Shown here: piece after piece, positions 30,425-41,825 of the stretch
Position numbering within the stretch: the stretch's first letter is position 1
Layout: each line of letters starts with the position of its first letter
Origin: Mya arenaria
Lineage: Eukaryota; Mollusca; Bivalvia; Myida; Myidae
Assembly: GCF_026914265.1 (NCBI RefSeq)
Contig: NC_069132.1
Span: 37,999,152-38,063,151 of the forward strand
DNA: 64,000 nucleotides
Reading direction: 5' to 3'
The notes under the pieces: model-generated
Told to the model about the DNA's origin: nothing
Database searches by the model: none
Seen by the model: only the letters and a program-made list of their open reading frames with translations
Program-made: the position numbers and the translations under genes

Positions 30425-31798
30425 TTACATTCTAAGTTTATACATTCCAGCGTCGATAATACTGTCTTCAGTCGTATAGGGTTGTTTCTCATCTTGTTTT
30501 GATTCAGCCCGGGTAAGACTTTTACAACGTGCATAACCAACGTTGAATGAATTTGGAGAGGTGTGTTTTCCAATTTCAATCAAAGTTGTCATTATGTCCA
30601 ACATGTATTGTCGAATCCTGTTTACCTCGACTGGCTCATAAAGTCGCTGCTGAATCAGATTTGAATCCATGAAAAGATTACAAAACCCCAGCCTACCTCC
30701 AACCTTTTTATCGAGTATCGGAAGGCCCCTTACTAAGACTTTTAAGACATCGAAGAGACATTCATATTCACTGTCTTTGGAGTCACAGTTGCCGCTATGT
30801 ATGAGGACACACGTCTTCAGGATGAAAGAGGATATCACTGTATGGTCACGAAAGAAAAACTTCAGAAGTTTTATACAGTTTTTATGAGTTTCTGAGAGCT
30901 GTTGGATAAGTTCTACTTCTGTGTTTGTGAAGGCAAATTGATAGTGCATCATGCTCTCAAAGCATTTTCTTGCTGGCATCAGCAAAAAACTGTTGACCTC
31001 CAAGATCTTTTTTGTATTTCTTTCTGACAACCCATACACATCTTTTTCAGAAAATACCTTTCTAACGTCCTCAACGAATATTGCTGGAGCAATATCAACA
31101 TCCACCTTTAAAGATGGTGAGTGATCATTCTTCGGTTTCCACATAATTTCAACACTGTAAACAGGACCGTGAAAATCAGGTGATCCGTTGAACATCATTA
31201 TTCCAGAAGATTTTTCAATGCGTACCTCTTTGCATGCTTCAAATGCATTCGTAAATATTTTCTTTTCATAGTGTTTATAGTCCCAAAACGATCCATTGGC
31301 TTTATCGAGGAAGGCACATATATCACTGTTTCCTTTGTACCCTTCTTTATTTGGAAACTTTATTAAAGCGTGTTCTTGTTTCACAACTGGGAATGTTTGT
31401 AATGCCTCTTCATGCTTAAATCTTTTTCGTATCCATCCACCAGCATGCGTTATTCTCTTCACATCCACATTTCCTGACCATTCTTTCAAAGCCACGATGA
31501 AATCGAACTCGCTGGGTTCAACAATGCGCGTGCCTTCAGCCATACTCCCAACTGGAAAAACCCTGCCTACCTTAAAAGCCGGGTTCAATTTTCCTAATGT
31601 TGAACAAAATAATTCCAGGCATTCTTGTGTAGATTGTTTAATGTCTTCTACTTCGTCTTGGCACCTTTTAAACTCTAATTTTTCGTTAAGTAAATGATTT
31701 AAAAACGCAGCTGTTCTAGCCTTTTCCTCTATTGTCATATTAAAGAACAGTTCTTCATAGCTTGTTAAATTGTAGGAGGAACTTGAATATCCTGCCAT
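30425..31798 (-). CDS. cGLR-2: Mab-21-domain cGAS-like receptor, intronless, intact
   Basis: This is a 457-residue close paralogue of cGLR-1, on the same strand and 4.3 kb upstream of gene B. Long stretches are identical, notably residues around VEDIKQSTQECLELFCSTLG and the catalytic block. It has the GS motif (G84, S85), the acid pair E97 and D99 in SEFDF, and the third acid at about D235 in VDVDIAPAI. The family makes cyclic nucleotide signals in innate immunity. The two proteins differ most just after the catalytic strand (residues about 116-137, 'GGWIRKRFKHEEALQTF' here against 'NGFRRNNEHEQASEKF') and at the C terminus. That could change the ligand, but this is inference. No zinc-thumb motif of the vertebrate type is seen, and no intron or lesion. 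Confidence 0.9.
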   Translation of the reverse strand: MAGYSSSSYNLTSYEELFFNMTIEEKARTAAFLNHLLNEKLEFKRCQDEVEDIKQSTQECLELFCSTLGKLNPAFKVGRVFPVGSMAEGTRIVEPSEFDFIVALKEWSGNVDVKRITHAGGWIRKRFKHEEALQTFPVVKQEHALIKFPNKEGYKGNSDICAFLDKANGSFWDYKHYEKKIFTNAFEACKEVRIEKSSGIMMFNGSPDFHGPVYSVEIMWKPKNDHSPSLKVDVDIAPAIFVEDVRKVFSEKDVYGLSERNTKKILEVNSFLLMPARKCFESMMHYQFAFTNTEVELIQQLSETHKNCIKLLKFFFRDHTVISSFILKTCVLIHSGNCDSKDSEYECLFDVLKVLVRGLPILDKKVGGRLGFCNLFMDSNLIQQRLYEPVEVNRIRQYMLDIMTTLIEIGKHTSPNSFNVGYARCKSLTRAESKQDEKQPYTTEDSIIDAGMYKLRM

Positions 31799-32424
31799 TT
31801 CAACAAATGTTATTTAACATTAAAGGATATACGCTTAGTGGAGTGCACATGATGAAATGCAAATGAATCACAGCTGAAAAATGCACAGCCATAGCGTATC
31901 AAATTGTTTCTAAAATGCACAGTCAGGTGCGAACGAGTTTAACAGTTTGCTATGTCTTAAAGGTGATACGCTATCAACTTATTCTTATCCAATATAAATT
32001 AGCATGAAAACGATATAGGCTTGCCTTGCAGTTGCATTATCGACATCTGGTTAGGGCAATGCGTATATCTTGTTTAAAACGGCACGTTTAATACATTTTA
32101 AGAAGTTTTACTTAATTTATGGAGGACATTGTTATGGGCACTTTTCTTACGTCCTGTATCACGTGGATTGTGGTGTATACACCATTATTCGTCAGGACCG
32201 CGAACGTTTGAAAGGTCGTTCGGAACATGCCAATGTATAATGGCTATTTGCCAATAGCCAACAAAATATTCTACTTTGATAATTATTATTTACTCCATGA
32301 ACTGAAAATACTTGTGAAATAGTTGCATTCCTCAGTATGCCAGTATTTTTATGTCTATATCCTTGTTAGTCCACATTTTTAATGATATTTGTTTTTACAA
32401 AACAACAATGCATTGTAAGTTATT
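31799..32424. other. Upstream region of cGLR-2
   Basis: About 150 bases match the region upstream of cGLR-1 ('gttatttaacatt', 'ggatatacgctt', 'cttaaaggtgat') and likely contain the promoter and leader. The rest is unique AT-rich sequence without a gene. Confidence 0.5.
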
Positions 32425-33370
32425 TTGACAAAAAACAAGCAAATGATAGTGAATTAACATACGCACTCATGTAAGAACTGCACGTGCGATTCTTATGGCA
32501 GATAATGAAAAATGGCAATCTTTTCCGAGCTGCAAATGAGCATTTTGTATCAGTAAATAAACATACATGCATGTCAGAACTGCTAGTTTGCTATTTATGG
32601 CAATAAATAGACATACGCGATCGTGTCAGAACTGCTAGTTTGCTATTCATGACCTTTAATAAACATACGCGATCGTGTCAAAACTGAGGGGGTGCTATTT
32701 ATGGCAGGCAATAAACATACGTGATCGTGTCAAAACTGAGGGTGTGCTATTTATGGCAGGTAATAAATATACGCGATCGTGTTAAAACTGAGGGTGTACT
32801 ATTTATGGGAGGTAATAAACATACGCGATCATGTCAAAACTGGGGGTTTGTTATTTATGGCAGGTAATAAACATACGCGATCATGTCAAAACTGGGGGTT
32901 TTCTATTTATGCCAATAGATAAACATACGCGATCGTGTTAAAACTGAGGGTTTGTTATTTATGGCAGGTAATAAACATACGCGACCATGTCAAAACTGGG
33001 GGTTTTCTATTTATGCCAATAGATAAACATACGCGATCGTGTCAAACTGAGGGTGTGCTTTTTATGGCAGTTAATTAACATACGCGATCGTGTCAAACTG
33101 AGGGTGTGCTATTTATGGCAGTTATTAAACATACGCGAACGTGTCAAACTGAGGGTTTGCTATTTATGCCAGGTAATAAATGTGAGCACTCATGTCAGAT
33201 CTGCATGTGCGAAATATTTGATAGTAAATGAACACATTCCAATCAAAAATACATTCTTGTAAGTATATAAATATACGCACTTAGTTCAGAACTGCAAGTC
33301 CGACATTTATGATAGGAAACGTATAAATATGTACATATCTTTGTCAGAACTGGAAATGCGGCATGTTTAT
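32425..33370. repeat. 52-bp minisatellite, about 12 clear copies with degenerate edges
   Basis: The unit has 'taataaacatacgcgatcg', then 'tgtcaaaactgagggtgtg' and 'ctatttatggcagg', with a period of 52 bp in the core (for example 32611 to 32663). Copies decay toward both ends, where only 'gtcagaactg' and the TATTTATGG-like part are recognisable. It separates cGLR-2 from the pseudogene at 33.8 kb. Copies are contiguous with no unique spacers, so it is not a CRISPR array. Confidence 0.88.
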
Positions 33371-33804
33371 TATTAACTGATTGATTGAAATTGAAATAGT
33401 TGTCTTTGACATTGAAACATTTTAGTTTTACTGTATTGGCAATATCGCATATACATGCTTTTGGCCAAACAACAAACATAAACACCGACAAAAAAACTCA
33501 AGATCAGTTAAGTTTCACTGCATTTAATATACAACAACCTTTTTGGAGATCAATATTCTCATAGTCAAGTAAAACTTAACACATATATACTCACACACAT
33601 ATATATACACAAAATATATTTTTATAAATGAATATATGTATAATAATAGATACAAAGTGTAATATGAAATTTGCAGAGAAAAACATATGGCGATAATATC
33701 TCATTTTTCTAAGATTTGCAAAACGCTAACACTTCAAACTATATCAAACAATCGCTGATAGGCAATGTTATTCCATGCCGCATGCCTATAGTAAAATGAT
33801 AGTT
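33371..33804. other. Intergenic, 3' of cGLR pseudogene 3
   Basis: This AT-rich stretch has a weak (AC)/(AT) simple repeat at about 33588-33650 and no supported gene. The last 100 bases resemble the 3' flank of cGLR-1. Confidence 0.5.
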
Positions 33805-35154
33805 CTACATATGCATTCCTGAGTCTATCACACTGTCTTCGGACGTGTGAGGTAGTATCGAATCATTTGCTGATTCAGCTTCGATGAGACTTTTACAATG
33901 CTCATAGCTATCGTCGAAGGAAGAATGTGTGGTGCATTTCCAATATCAATCAAAGTTGTCATTATGTCTAACATGTGTTGACGAATCCTGTTCACCTCTT
34001 TTGGCTGAAAAAGTCGCTGTTGAATCAGATTGCGTTGCATAAAGATATTACAAAACCCTAGCCTTGCTCCTACAGAATCGTTAATTATTGGAAGGCCTCT
34101 TTCAAGATATCAAAGAGGCATTCCCATTCACTGCTTTTGGAGTCGCATTTGTCGCTGTGCATGATAACACATGTTTTCAGGAGGAAGGGGGATATCATTG
34201 TATGATCACGAAAGAACATCTTTAGGATTTGTTGACAGTTTTTATGAGTTCCTGTGAGCTGTTTTATTAGTTCTACTTCTATATTAGTGAACGCAAATTG
34301 ATAGTGCATCATAATTTCGAAGCATTTTCGTGCTGGCATCAGTAAACAGCTGTTGACGTTAAAGAGCTTCTCGGTGAACCTTTTTGACAAACGGAACACA
34401 TCTTGTTCAGAAATAACCTTTCTTACATCTTCCACAAATATTGCTGGCGCAATATCTACATCCACTCTTAAAGGTGAGGAGTCCACGTGTTTTAATTCCC
34501 ACATAACATCAACACTGTAAACAGGACCGTGGAACTCGGGGAAACCTTGGAACATCATTGTTCCAGAAGTTTTTTCAATGCGTACATCTTTGCACACTTA
34601 AAACGCCTTGGAAAATATTTCCCTTTCATAATATTTATAGTCCCAAAACGTCCCATTGGTCTTTTCGAGGAAGTCGGAAATATCACTGTTAGATTTATTA
34701 TCTTCGTTTTCTGATTATCGTATGAAAGCATGTTCTTGTTTCACAACTGGAAATTTACGTGATGCTTTTTCATGTGCATTATCTTTTTTAGCCATCCACC
34801 AATATGTGTTATTCTTTCGATATCCACATTTCCTGACCATTCTTGTAAAGCCACGATGAAATCAAACTCGCTAGGCTCAACAATGCGAGTGCCTTCGGCC
34901 ATACTCCCAACTGGAAAAACCCTGCCTACCTTGAAGGCCGAATTCAATTCTCCAAGTGTTGAACAGAATAAATCCAGGCATTCTCGGGTAGATTGTTATA
35001 TTTCTTCAACTTCAACTTTGCACCTTTTATATTCTAATTGTTCTGTACATATATCCTTCAAAAACATAGTTGTTCTAGCCTTTTCCTCCATCGTCATATT
35101 TAAAAACATTTCTTCGTATATTGTTATATCGTATGCGCTTGAAAATCCTGCCAT
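33805..35154 (-). pseudogene. cGLR-3 pseudogene (full-length relic)
   Basis: The whole length of a cGLR gene can be followed on the minus strand from MAGFSS...YD at 35152-35154 to the stop at 33805-33807. Fragments in different frames match cGLR-1 and -2: FKVGRVFPVGSMAEGTRI with EFDFIVALQEW at about 34830-34945, VDVDIAPAIFVEDVRKV at about 34450, and the LIQQRLFQPKEVNRIRQ region at about 33990. Lesions visible include in-frame stops near 34590, 34710 and 34995 and frame changes near 34100, 34790 and 33930. The catalytic motifs themselves survive, so loss of function is recent relative to cGLR-4. It lies 2 kb upstream of cGLR-2, a second copy in the same unit. Confidence 0.88.
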
Positions 35155-37369
35155 TTTAACAAACCTCAATTCAAACTAAAATGCGAATAGCTCATGATAT
35201 TAACCACTCATCACATTTGGTGAAAGATTACTGATATTACAATGAAGGAACTACGTAGATACCATGCTATGCCTGAAACGTGATATGATTTCCGCTAATA
35301 AAGTTGCGGTATGTTTGAATTGATTTTTATTGCAAACTATTTGTTGTAGAGATGTATGCATTTATTGCCCTGGTCTTTATTCAAAACTTGAACTTGATAG
35401 CGGGACAGACTTGCTTAGCAAACATGGTTTATGATCATAAATATTTTAAGCCAAATAAACCCCGAGCGTTTTATCTAATCGACGAATGATTCATGTATTT
35501 CCAATATTGCCAATACCACCTGAAGCTTGAGAGATATTTGAAATACGTATTTAATTATTGCACACTGTACGACAGTTATTCGTGTAAAAGCATTCTCAGT
35601 CAAGTCGATGACTGATTGCATAATCTTCAATCAAAAACCTTTTACAATGTTTTTTTTTTCAGAACAACCCTTGATCGAATTTAATTAAATTGAATTGAAT
35701 TCATTGAAGATTTAATTGAATTCTAAGACCAACGCATGATTTATTTTAGACCAAAATGGCTCTACATGCTAAACTAGGAATAAATGTAGAATACACTTCG
35801 GATCTGAGATTTGTTGGTGGCATAAAACACATCAAGTATGACATTTTAGGTCCCGATTTGCTCAACACTGTTCATTGCCTTAACTTTGTCAGAACACACT
35901 TTGACCGCTGTTTCAATTTATATTCATTTTTTTCTATTTTCAAGATTCAATTATTAACGCTTTAGGGCATCATAATGCTGGAAATAGGTTTTCTTGGGTT
36001 TCAAACCACAACCCTGTTGTGATCGATGCAACTGACGTATGTATTTTTCCTTCCTATTGGTAAATCGTATTTCTCAGTAATGTGACTATTTTTACATTAC
36101 GCAACCATCAAAAAACCAAAAGGTGTTTTCTTTTTCATCAAAAGCCTTTTTATTAATTACATCAGCAAATTGACATGCACTGGTGTATAACCCCATACTT
36201 CGATTACGAAAGCCTCCGTAACCAAGTGATTTGAATTGTACTGTAGAAGTAACATGTAGCGCGAATCACGTTACAATAAGTGTTGATTTCTTGCATCTCT
36301 CTTTTCTTTATCAATATTTTCATTTTTCAGTCTTGATGGCGCAACGTTCATAGCCTATGAGGATTTAATTAACTGTTTAAACTGGCCATTTTATTTTATC
36401 TATCAACTCTTGTACAAGACAACACTGAAAAATGGATTTTAGAACATTTAAGGAATTTGTTAAAAAATGTTGAATCAATGTTTATTGCAATTTAATCCAT
36501 CAAACACACTTTAAATAAAGGTGCTGTTCAAAATAATGCAATTCTGTATACGTACAATTTTATTAACTAAAACATTTCTATAAAAATTGTAAATGATGCA
36601 AAGAAAAATATAGTGAACTGTCTATAAATGTTATACACTTATAATAATGTCAAGCAACATTGTAGAATATCGGTAAACAATACATAGTACTATTTCCAAA
36701 ATACTATATGTCCAGAAAACTGGAATAATTTGGGCGAAAGTTTGAAATAGTACTGCAAAAGCAAGAATGGCTCAGCGATTGCATCTTGATGAACAGTGTA
36801 CCATTGCACAAGATGAGATCTATACATAATTGAGACCTAATATAATATAGACACTTCTGGGTTTTTTAGATAGAAGTCAAAGATGTTTTATCGCACCTTT
36901 GACTACAATACTCACTTAACAATAGAATATTTCATGATATATACTATAATGCAGTGGAATATTGAGATGAAAAGTGCAAACATTTGAGATGTTTCTTTTA
37001 CATGATATGCAAGGCGCGCAATGTCATACACGGTAGTTTCGGTCGTCTTGTCATCCTTTTTTGATCTTCACTATTAAAGGAAATTGGCCCTTCCCGATAA
37101 AGGCGCACGGGTATCACCGCTATGTATTTGAAGTTGATTGACATGTGATTTTCTTAGTTTTCTGGAACTGTAAATGTTTAAATGAAACACTTTTTTGAAC
37201 ATGTTAAGTTATCATTTACTAACGGAACCGTTCATTACGTACAAATTCCATTGTTCCCGTAGAATTATTACTACATACACGCTTGTAATGAAGGTGTGCA
37301 TGTTCGCATTTCTGTTTCCATCGCGTAATATTATCTACAAGTTAACACTTTGGAATGCTTAAACATCAA
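35155..37369. other. Intergenic; 3' flank of unit C from about 36180
   Basis: 35155-36180 is AT-rich with no gene; the 69-codon plus-strand frame at 35756-35965 shows no known domain. From about 36180 the sequence is the duplicated 3' flank of gene C, weakly similar to those of the other units ('gtaacatg', 'ttaattaactgtttaaact', 'gatgtttctttt'). Unit C is the most diverged of the five here. Confidence 0.5.
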
Positions 37370-40307
37370 TTACAGGTTATTCGTATTGTTGGCGCATTTT
37401 TCATATGACGGTGGCCCCTGCATCGCCTGGCTATTGACAAGTGTAGTTCCGGGGGCCATATGTTCGGTATGAAGGGGCGGTTGAGCTGGGTATGGCTGCT
37501 GTCCGTAAGGTGTCTGTCCCGCCTGGACCCCGTATGTCATCTGATCTATAAAATCAAAGAACTATTCTCACGATTTAACCGTAGAAATATTTCTTCTAAT
37601 TCATGTAATTTAAAAACCCAAGTAAATAAAAACATGAGGTTTTAGAAAGGACGAAACCAGCAATTTGTATACGTTACATCACAATTATATCAAAAGCAGT
37701 ACCAAGGCTATTGAAGTAAACGAAATTAAAATTATATTCGATAAAATAAACAAACCGAATTGCACCACCCAATAACGTATTTATTATTGCCACTATAATC
37801 CACTTGGAACTGTCATCAAAAATGCTCATTCGATGAATATAAGTTCTATTCAAAGAAAATCATACTCATGATGTAAGGACCGCTAGCCCCCGTAGTGATG
37901 GTTTGTCCTTGCGTCCTACGTGAATTCCGCATACAGCAGACACAACAGACGATGATACTGATAACGATGACGATCAGAATCACACAGCCAACCACAATGC
38001 CGACGATGGGTCCGACAGCTATTCCATGATCGTAATTATAACTGAAAATCGAAACATTCAAAACTACAGATTTCTGATAAAAAACACGAGTAGATGTCAT
38101 TTGATTAAAAGACTGATGTTCCATTCATTAATAAAGTAAATCTTTGATCGGATCTGTTTTATGATCGTCGTCAATCAATGATTTGAAGGTATTGCACAAA
38201 CGTCATTGGGAGTCCTATTAGTTATTACTGTAGTTAGTACCTAAAGCATGAGTGCAAGTCAATATTGTCGTCTGTCAATATCAACGAATAGGCCTATAAC
38301 AGGTGGTGAGAATATCTAGTTCACAAGGCTTTTAACTAACCTAAACTTATAATCAATAGTCGTGCGAAGCGTAACACTTAATCTATCTTTTCATTAATTC
38401 ATTTGCTTAATTACACATGCCATACAGCAACGACAAAGGCCCGCGCACGATCGTTTAAGGCTTCCACTGATAAATTATGTGATGTCTGAATGTTGCAAAA
38501 GATGTCATTACAGGTCGAAATTAAGTTGAAATAAATAACAAATATAAAGACTGTACTATTGTTAAAATGCACTTTTACACATTTTATTTAGTCAATTAGT
38601 AATACCCTTTCAAATGATATAAACATTTTATGAGGTCACTAAGCATCCAATTTTAGCTCTTTTTTATAATAGCTCGCTTATTTGTACATGTGTATGTGTC
38701 TGTATGTGTATTTCTTTAGACCCTACGGTCAAGTATAAAGAAAATGAAAGTATTTATTTCCAACGGGGTCCTTTTACTTATTTTATTTAGTCAATTAGTA
38801 ATACCCTTTCAAATGATAATAACACATAATATTGGGTCACTTAGCATCCAATTTTATTTGGACATCGTATACCTTAAGTCGTATATTGGAGCTGGTGTCC
38901 ATTTTCTGGTTGCATCTTCGTCTTACATAATTTAAAGATTTTTTAAATGCACATCTGAACTGTTTAAAATTAATTATAACAGCTTGGCAACGAATTGCAC
39001 TACACCATCTTAATATACAAGGCAGTGTGCATATCACATTTTCCTCTTAATATTAAAAGTAACTATTGAATGTATGCAGTAAGGCAATGGTGATATGTTC
39101 ATACCTGCTACAACACTTCTCGTAGCCCGAGTGTCCATAGTCAGTGCAGCAACCATAGACGCAGTATTGAGACGAAATCCACCCGTACTTGTTACAATAT
39201 TCAGCGCTCACTAGCGAAAGTAAGAATATATTATGAATCTGTATATATATTGAGCATAATTCTGAGAGCAGAAATTAAACAAAATTCGTAGAGACATTGG
39301 AATAGAAGAATATTAACTGAAATTATTTAAGGTCTTAATAATTTCTCCTAGTGATCACAAGAAATTATATATTCACAAATGCCGCAGAAAAGATGGAAAT
39401 ATAGTTTTCTGTGATTAAAAGTGAATCATTTAATCTTAAACCGAAATTCAACGAATTTTCTGTTTATTTTATGGTAAAACATATGCAATTAATAGGTGTT
39501 AATTGGAAAACCGCGTGCGAAACATAACATCATTACGTCATATTTGGTTTCAAACATTTTTATCTCAGCAACGTAAACGATGCATTACTTTTATTAAGCA
39601 ATACTGTTTCCAAAAAATATCAGAGAAATGAAAATTTTATTCGTTAAACAAAATAAGTATTCTACTGCAGTGAATGACAACGGTCAATTAACATGATATT
39701 TCACCGAAAAGCTTACAAGAAAACCTGATAATTTAAAGCTAAATAGTGCAATAAATCCAAGGTTAAAGATCCTATCTTATTTTTGAATTTAGTTAAGATA
39801 CCATATACTGCCAGTCATATTCCAATATCAATTAAAGATGCACTATTGCTCCCAAATAAGATTTACCACAATTAATACAATTGTTTAAATATACCAGCAA
39901 GGATGAATATATGTCGAAAACAATGGTTCTTATGAAGGATTTAGAGTTTAATTTGAGAGAATTTTGCAGAAAACACGGTATTTCAACCTAATGAGGCTAT
40001 AGTAGTTCACTGTAAATCTTTAAGCATTCACCAATCATTTTATATATTTTGGTTTTAGCTATTAGATATACTGCTACAATCTTGTTATCAGTAATTACTA
40101 TTTTCCATAAATACATTATTTAGTATGTTGTTCAAGATTTGTCACTCAAACCTTATGTTTGTTATGCATGTGTATGTATTGAATTTGAATAAGAGTGTTA
40201 CTTTAAATATTCATATTACTTTATGCATATAGATAAACAAATTATACAAATCGCTTACCAAAATGAAGCATAAACACCAGTGTTAAAATATACAAAATAT
40301 CCGCCAT
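37370..40307 (-). CDS. Gene C: CYYR1/Shisa-like Cys- and Tyr-rich membrane protein, four exons
   Basis: Exons are 40259-40307, 39105-39210, 37866-38041 and 37370-37545, joining to 168 residues. The signal sequence is MADILYILTLVFMLHF. The ectodomain carries CNKYGWISSQYCVYGCC and a CC pair, with ten residues between Cys1 and Cys2. The membrane segment is VGPIVGIVVGCVILIVIVI, followed by VCCVCCMRNSRR. The tail holds GQQPYPAQPPL and a PPSY motif (QGPPSYEK), a PPxY-type WW-domain ligand that could recruit Nedd4-like ubiquitin ligases, as is known for WBP1/VOPP1 relatives. Oddity: the usual terminal Asn-stop is missing and the frame runs five codons further to TAA at 37370-37372. This is the shortest gene of the set. 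Its promoter lacks the paired GATA site seen in A, D and E. Confidence 0.82.
38590..38856. repeat. Local direct duplication in intron 2 of gene C
   Basis: About 65 bases starting 'gtcaattagtaataccctt' (38592) recur at 38789, ending 'ggtcact...agcatccaattt' in both. The copies are about 197 bp apart and differ at a few bases. This looks like a simple intronic duplication. The 63-codon plus-strand frame at 38744-38935 spans the second copy and is not called. Confidence 0.8.
39211..40258 (-). other. Intron 1 of gene C
   Basis: This is a short first intron of 1.05 kb, against 1.7-4.4 kb in the other copies. The donor is GTAAGC and the acceptor a CTAG. It is AT-rich with no repeats or gene. Confidence 0.55.
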
Positions 40308-41825
40308 TTTGTTTACCGATCATTAAGTTTGCATTGAATGCACGTACAAGTATTCTATTGATCTCGTTTTAACTGTCAAAACCTTCTTATTGCGGGCTGT
40401 AGTATAGTGTTATTTCAAAATATTGTGAAAAGACAGTTCATTGAATGTCTAAATATAGCATAAAAACAATCCTATATCTGCCGTTAGTAATATGTTATAT
40501 TACAATATACATTTGGACAAGATAATTACTCAGTGCATAGTGTTTACAGGAAGTATATGTTTACTTAAATATGTTTGCATGTATTTTGTCACGTATTCAG
40601 CATTTTCCGTGATGAATGATCTACAATAGAATATATTTACACTTTTGAAGGTGTGTTAAAAGTGACTCTGAAACTCGGATCGCTGACTGCCTACAAATTA
40701 ATTATAATTAGGTTTTTTAAATTGATGTTGGGGATCGTTAAGGTAAAATCAGTCAATCTGTTTATAACAAATAAAAGGTACCACCATAATTATTGCGACT
40801 CGCTAGTCGACATAAAACAAGTCGGTATGAATACATGATGACATCATCTTTATGTACGATATGGGCTTCAATAGTTTAAGTATTTATTTTTATAACTACC
40901 AAAAGATGATATAAACCAACGCGCACGTAGGTTTATTGGTGACGCAATACCTTAAAGTGACTCGCTTATGGTTTATAAATTGCACCTTTTAAATAAGGAA
41001 ATTAAATGTGACAAATCATGAGGAGTGTTAAAACAAAAATAACAAAATAACAAAAGCTGGAACCCTGGACTACTTTGTCTTGACTTTACCGGCGTTGGTT
41101 CGAATCGTACTGAAACCAAAATGCTTTTTATGCTATACATTCCTAGAGCTTTATGTTTCCAACAGGTTTTATAGCCATGCATGTATACCTCAATGTATAG
41201 TATATGAGCCATATCCAGCGAAAATACTCCCTATCGTCGTTAAGATTCTATCGTATGCCTGTGTGTGTTTTTGTACTTATTTTCTCACAACACATTTTCT
41301 CCAACGGCTTATTCTGTTAAGAATCGATTTTTCTACACATTCAATTAAATATGCAGGTCTGGTCTATTCGAACGAGTCTCAGACAAAATATTTGAAAACA
41401 GTGCTAAATCAATTGATTTGCATTGCATTCAGTAAGCAACATCCTTTACAATTGAGTACTATTATTATGTAGGCATAAGGGTTATGAAAATTATTTTTAC
41501 ATGTGTTGATAACCCGAATGTTCTTATTTGTTCTTAAAGTTCGTTAAATAGTTGGGTTTCATGTCATGTAAAAAAAATCAAGAAGTTTGATGCTCTTTAG
41601 TATGCATTGATTGAGAATGTCGAAGATATTCGATATTGTTGGGCTTCATGAATTCGCTATTTATGAAAGGTTCATATAGTAACATCCTTCTTCAAAACAA
41701 AATATATTTGTATAAATGCATGCATAATTAACGAAACAATGTACAAACATATGGTAGACAATTGTTTCTGCACAGAAAAATGCATATATGTATATGTACA
41801 TTTTAAAGCTAAGCTATGCATACAA
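40308..41825. other. Intergenic upstream of gene C
   Basis: A short block (40560-40690) matches 12390-12560 of unit A. The foldback element, the Ser-rich relic and the LTR fossil of the other units are all absent, so unit C has lost most of its 5' flank. A tRNA-like B-box word occurs at about 41096. The 130-codon plus-strand frame at 41080-41472 has no recognisable domain and no counterpart in other units, so it is not called. Confidence 0.45.

Noticed and set aside
32425-33370. CRISPR-like regular repeats
   Set aside because: The copies are contiguous with no unique spacers, edges decay gradually, and the surroundings are animal genes with introns.
41090-41110. tRNA or SINE promoter (B-box-like 'ggttcgaatc')
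   Set aside because: No A box, cloverleaf or acceptor stem could be drawn around it; a lone 10-base match is weak.
41080-41472. 130-codon plus-strand frame upstream of gene C
   Set aside because: No recognisable domain, no splice or promoter context, and no counterpart in the other units.
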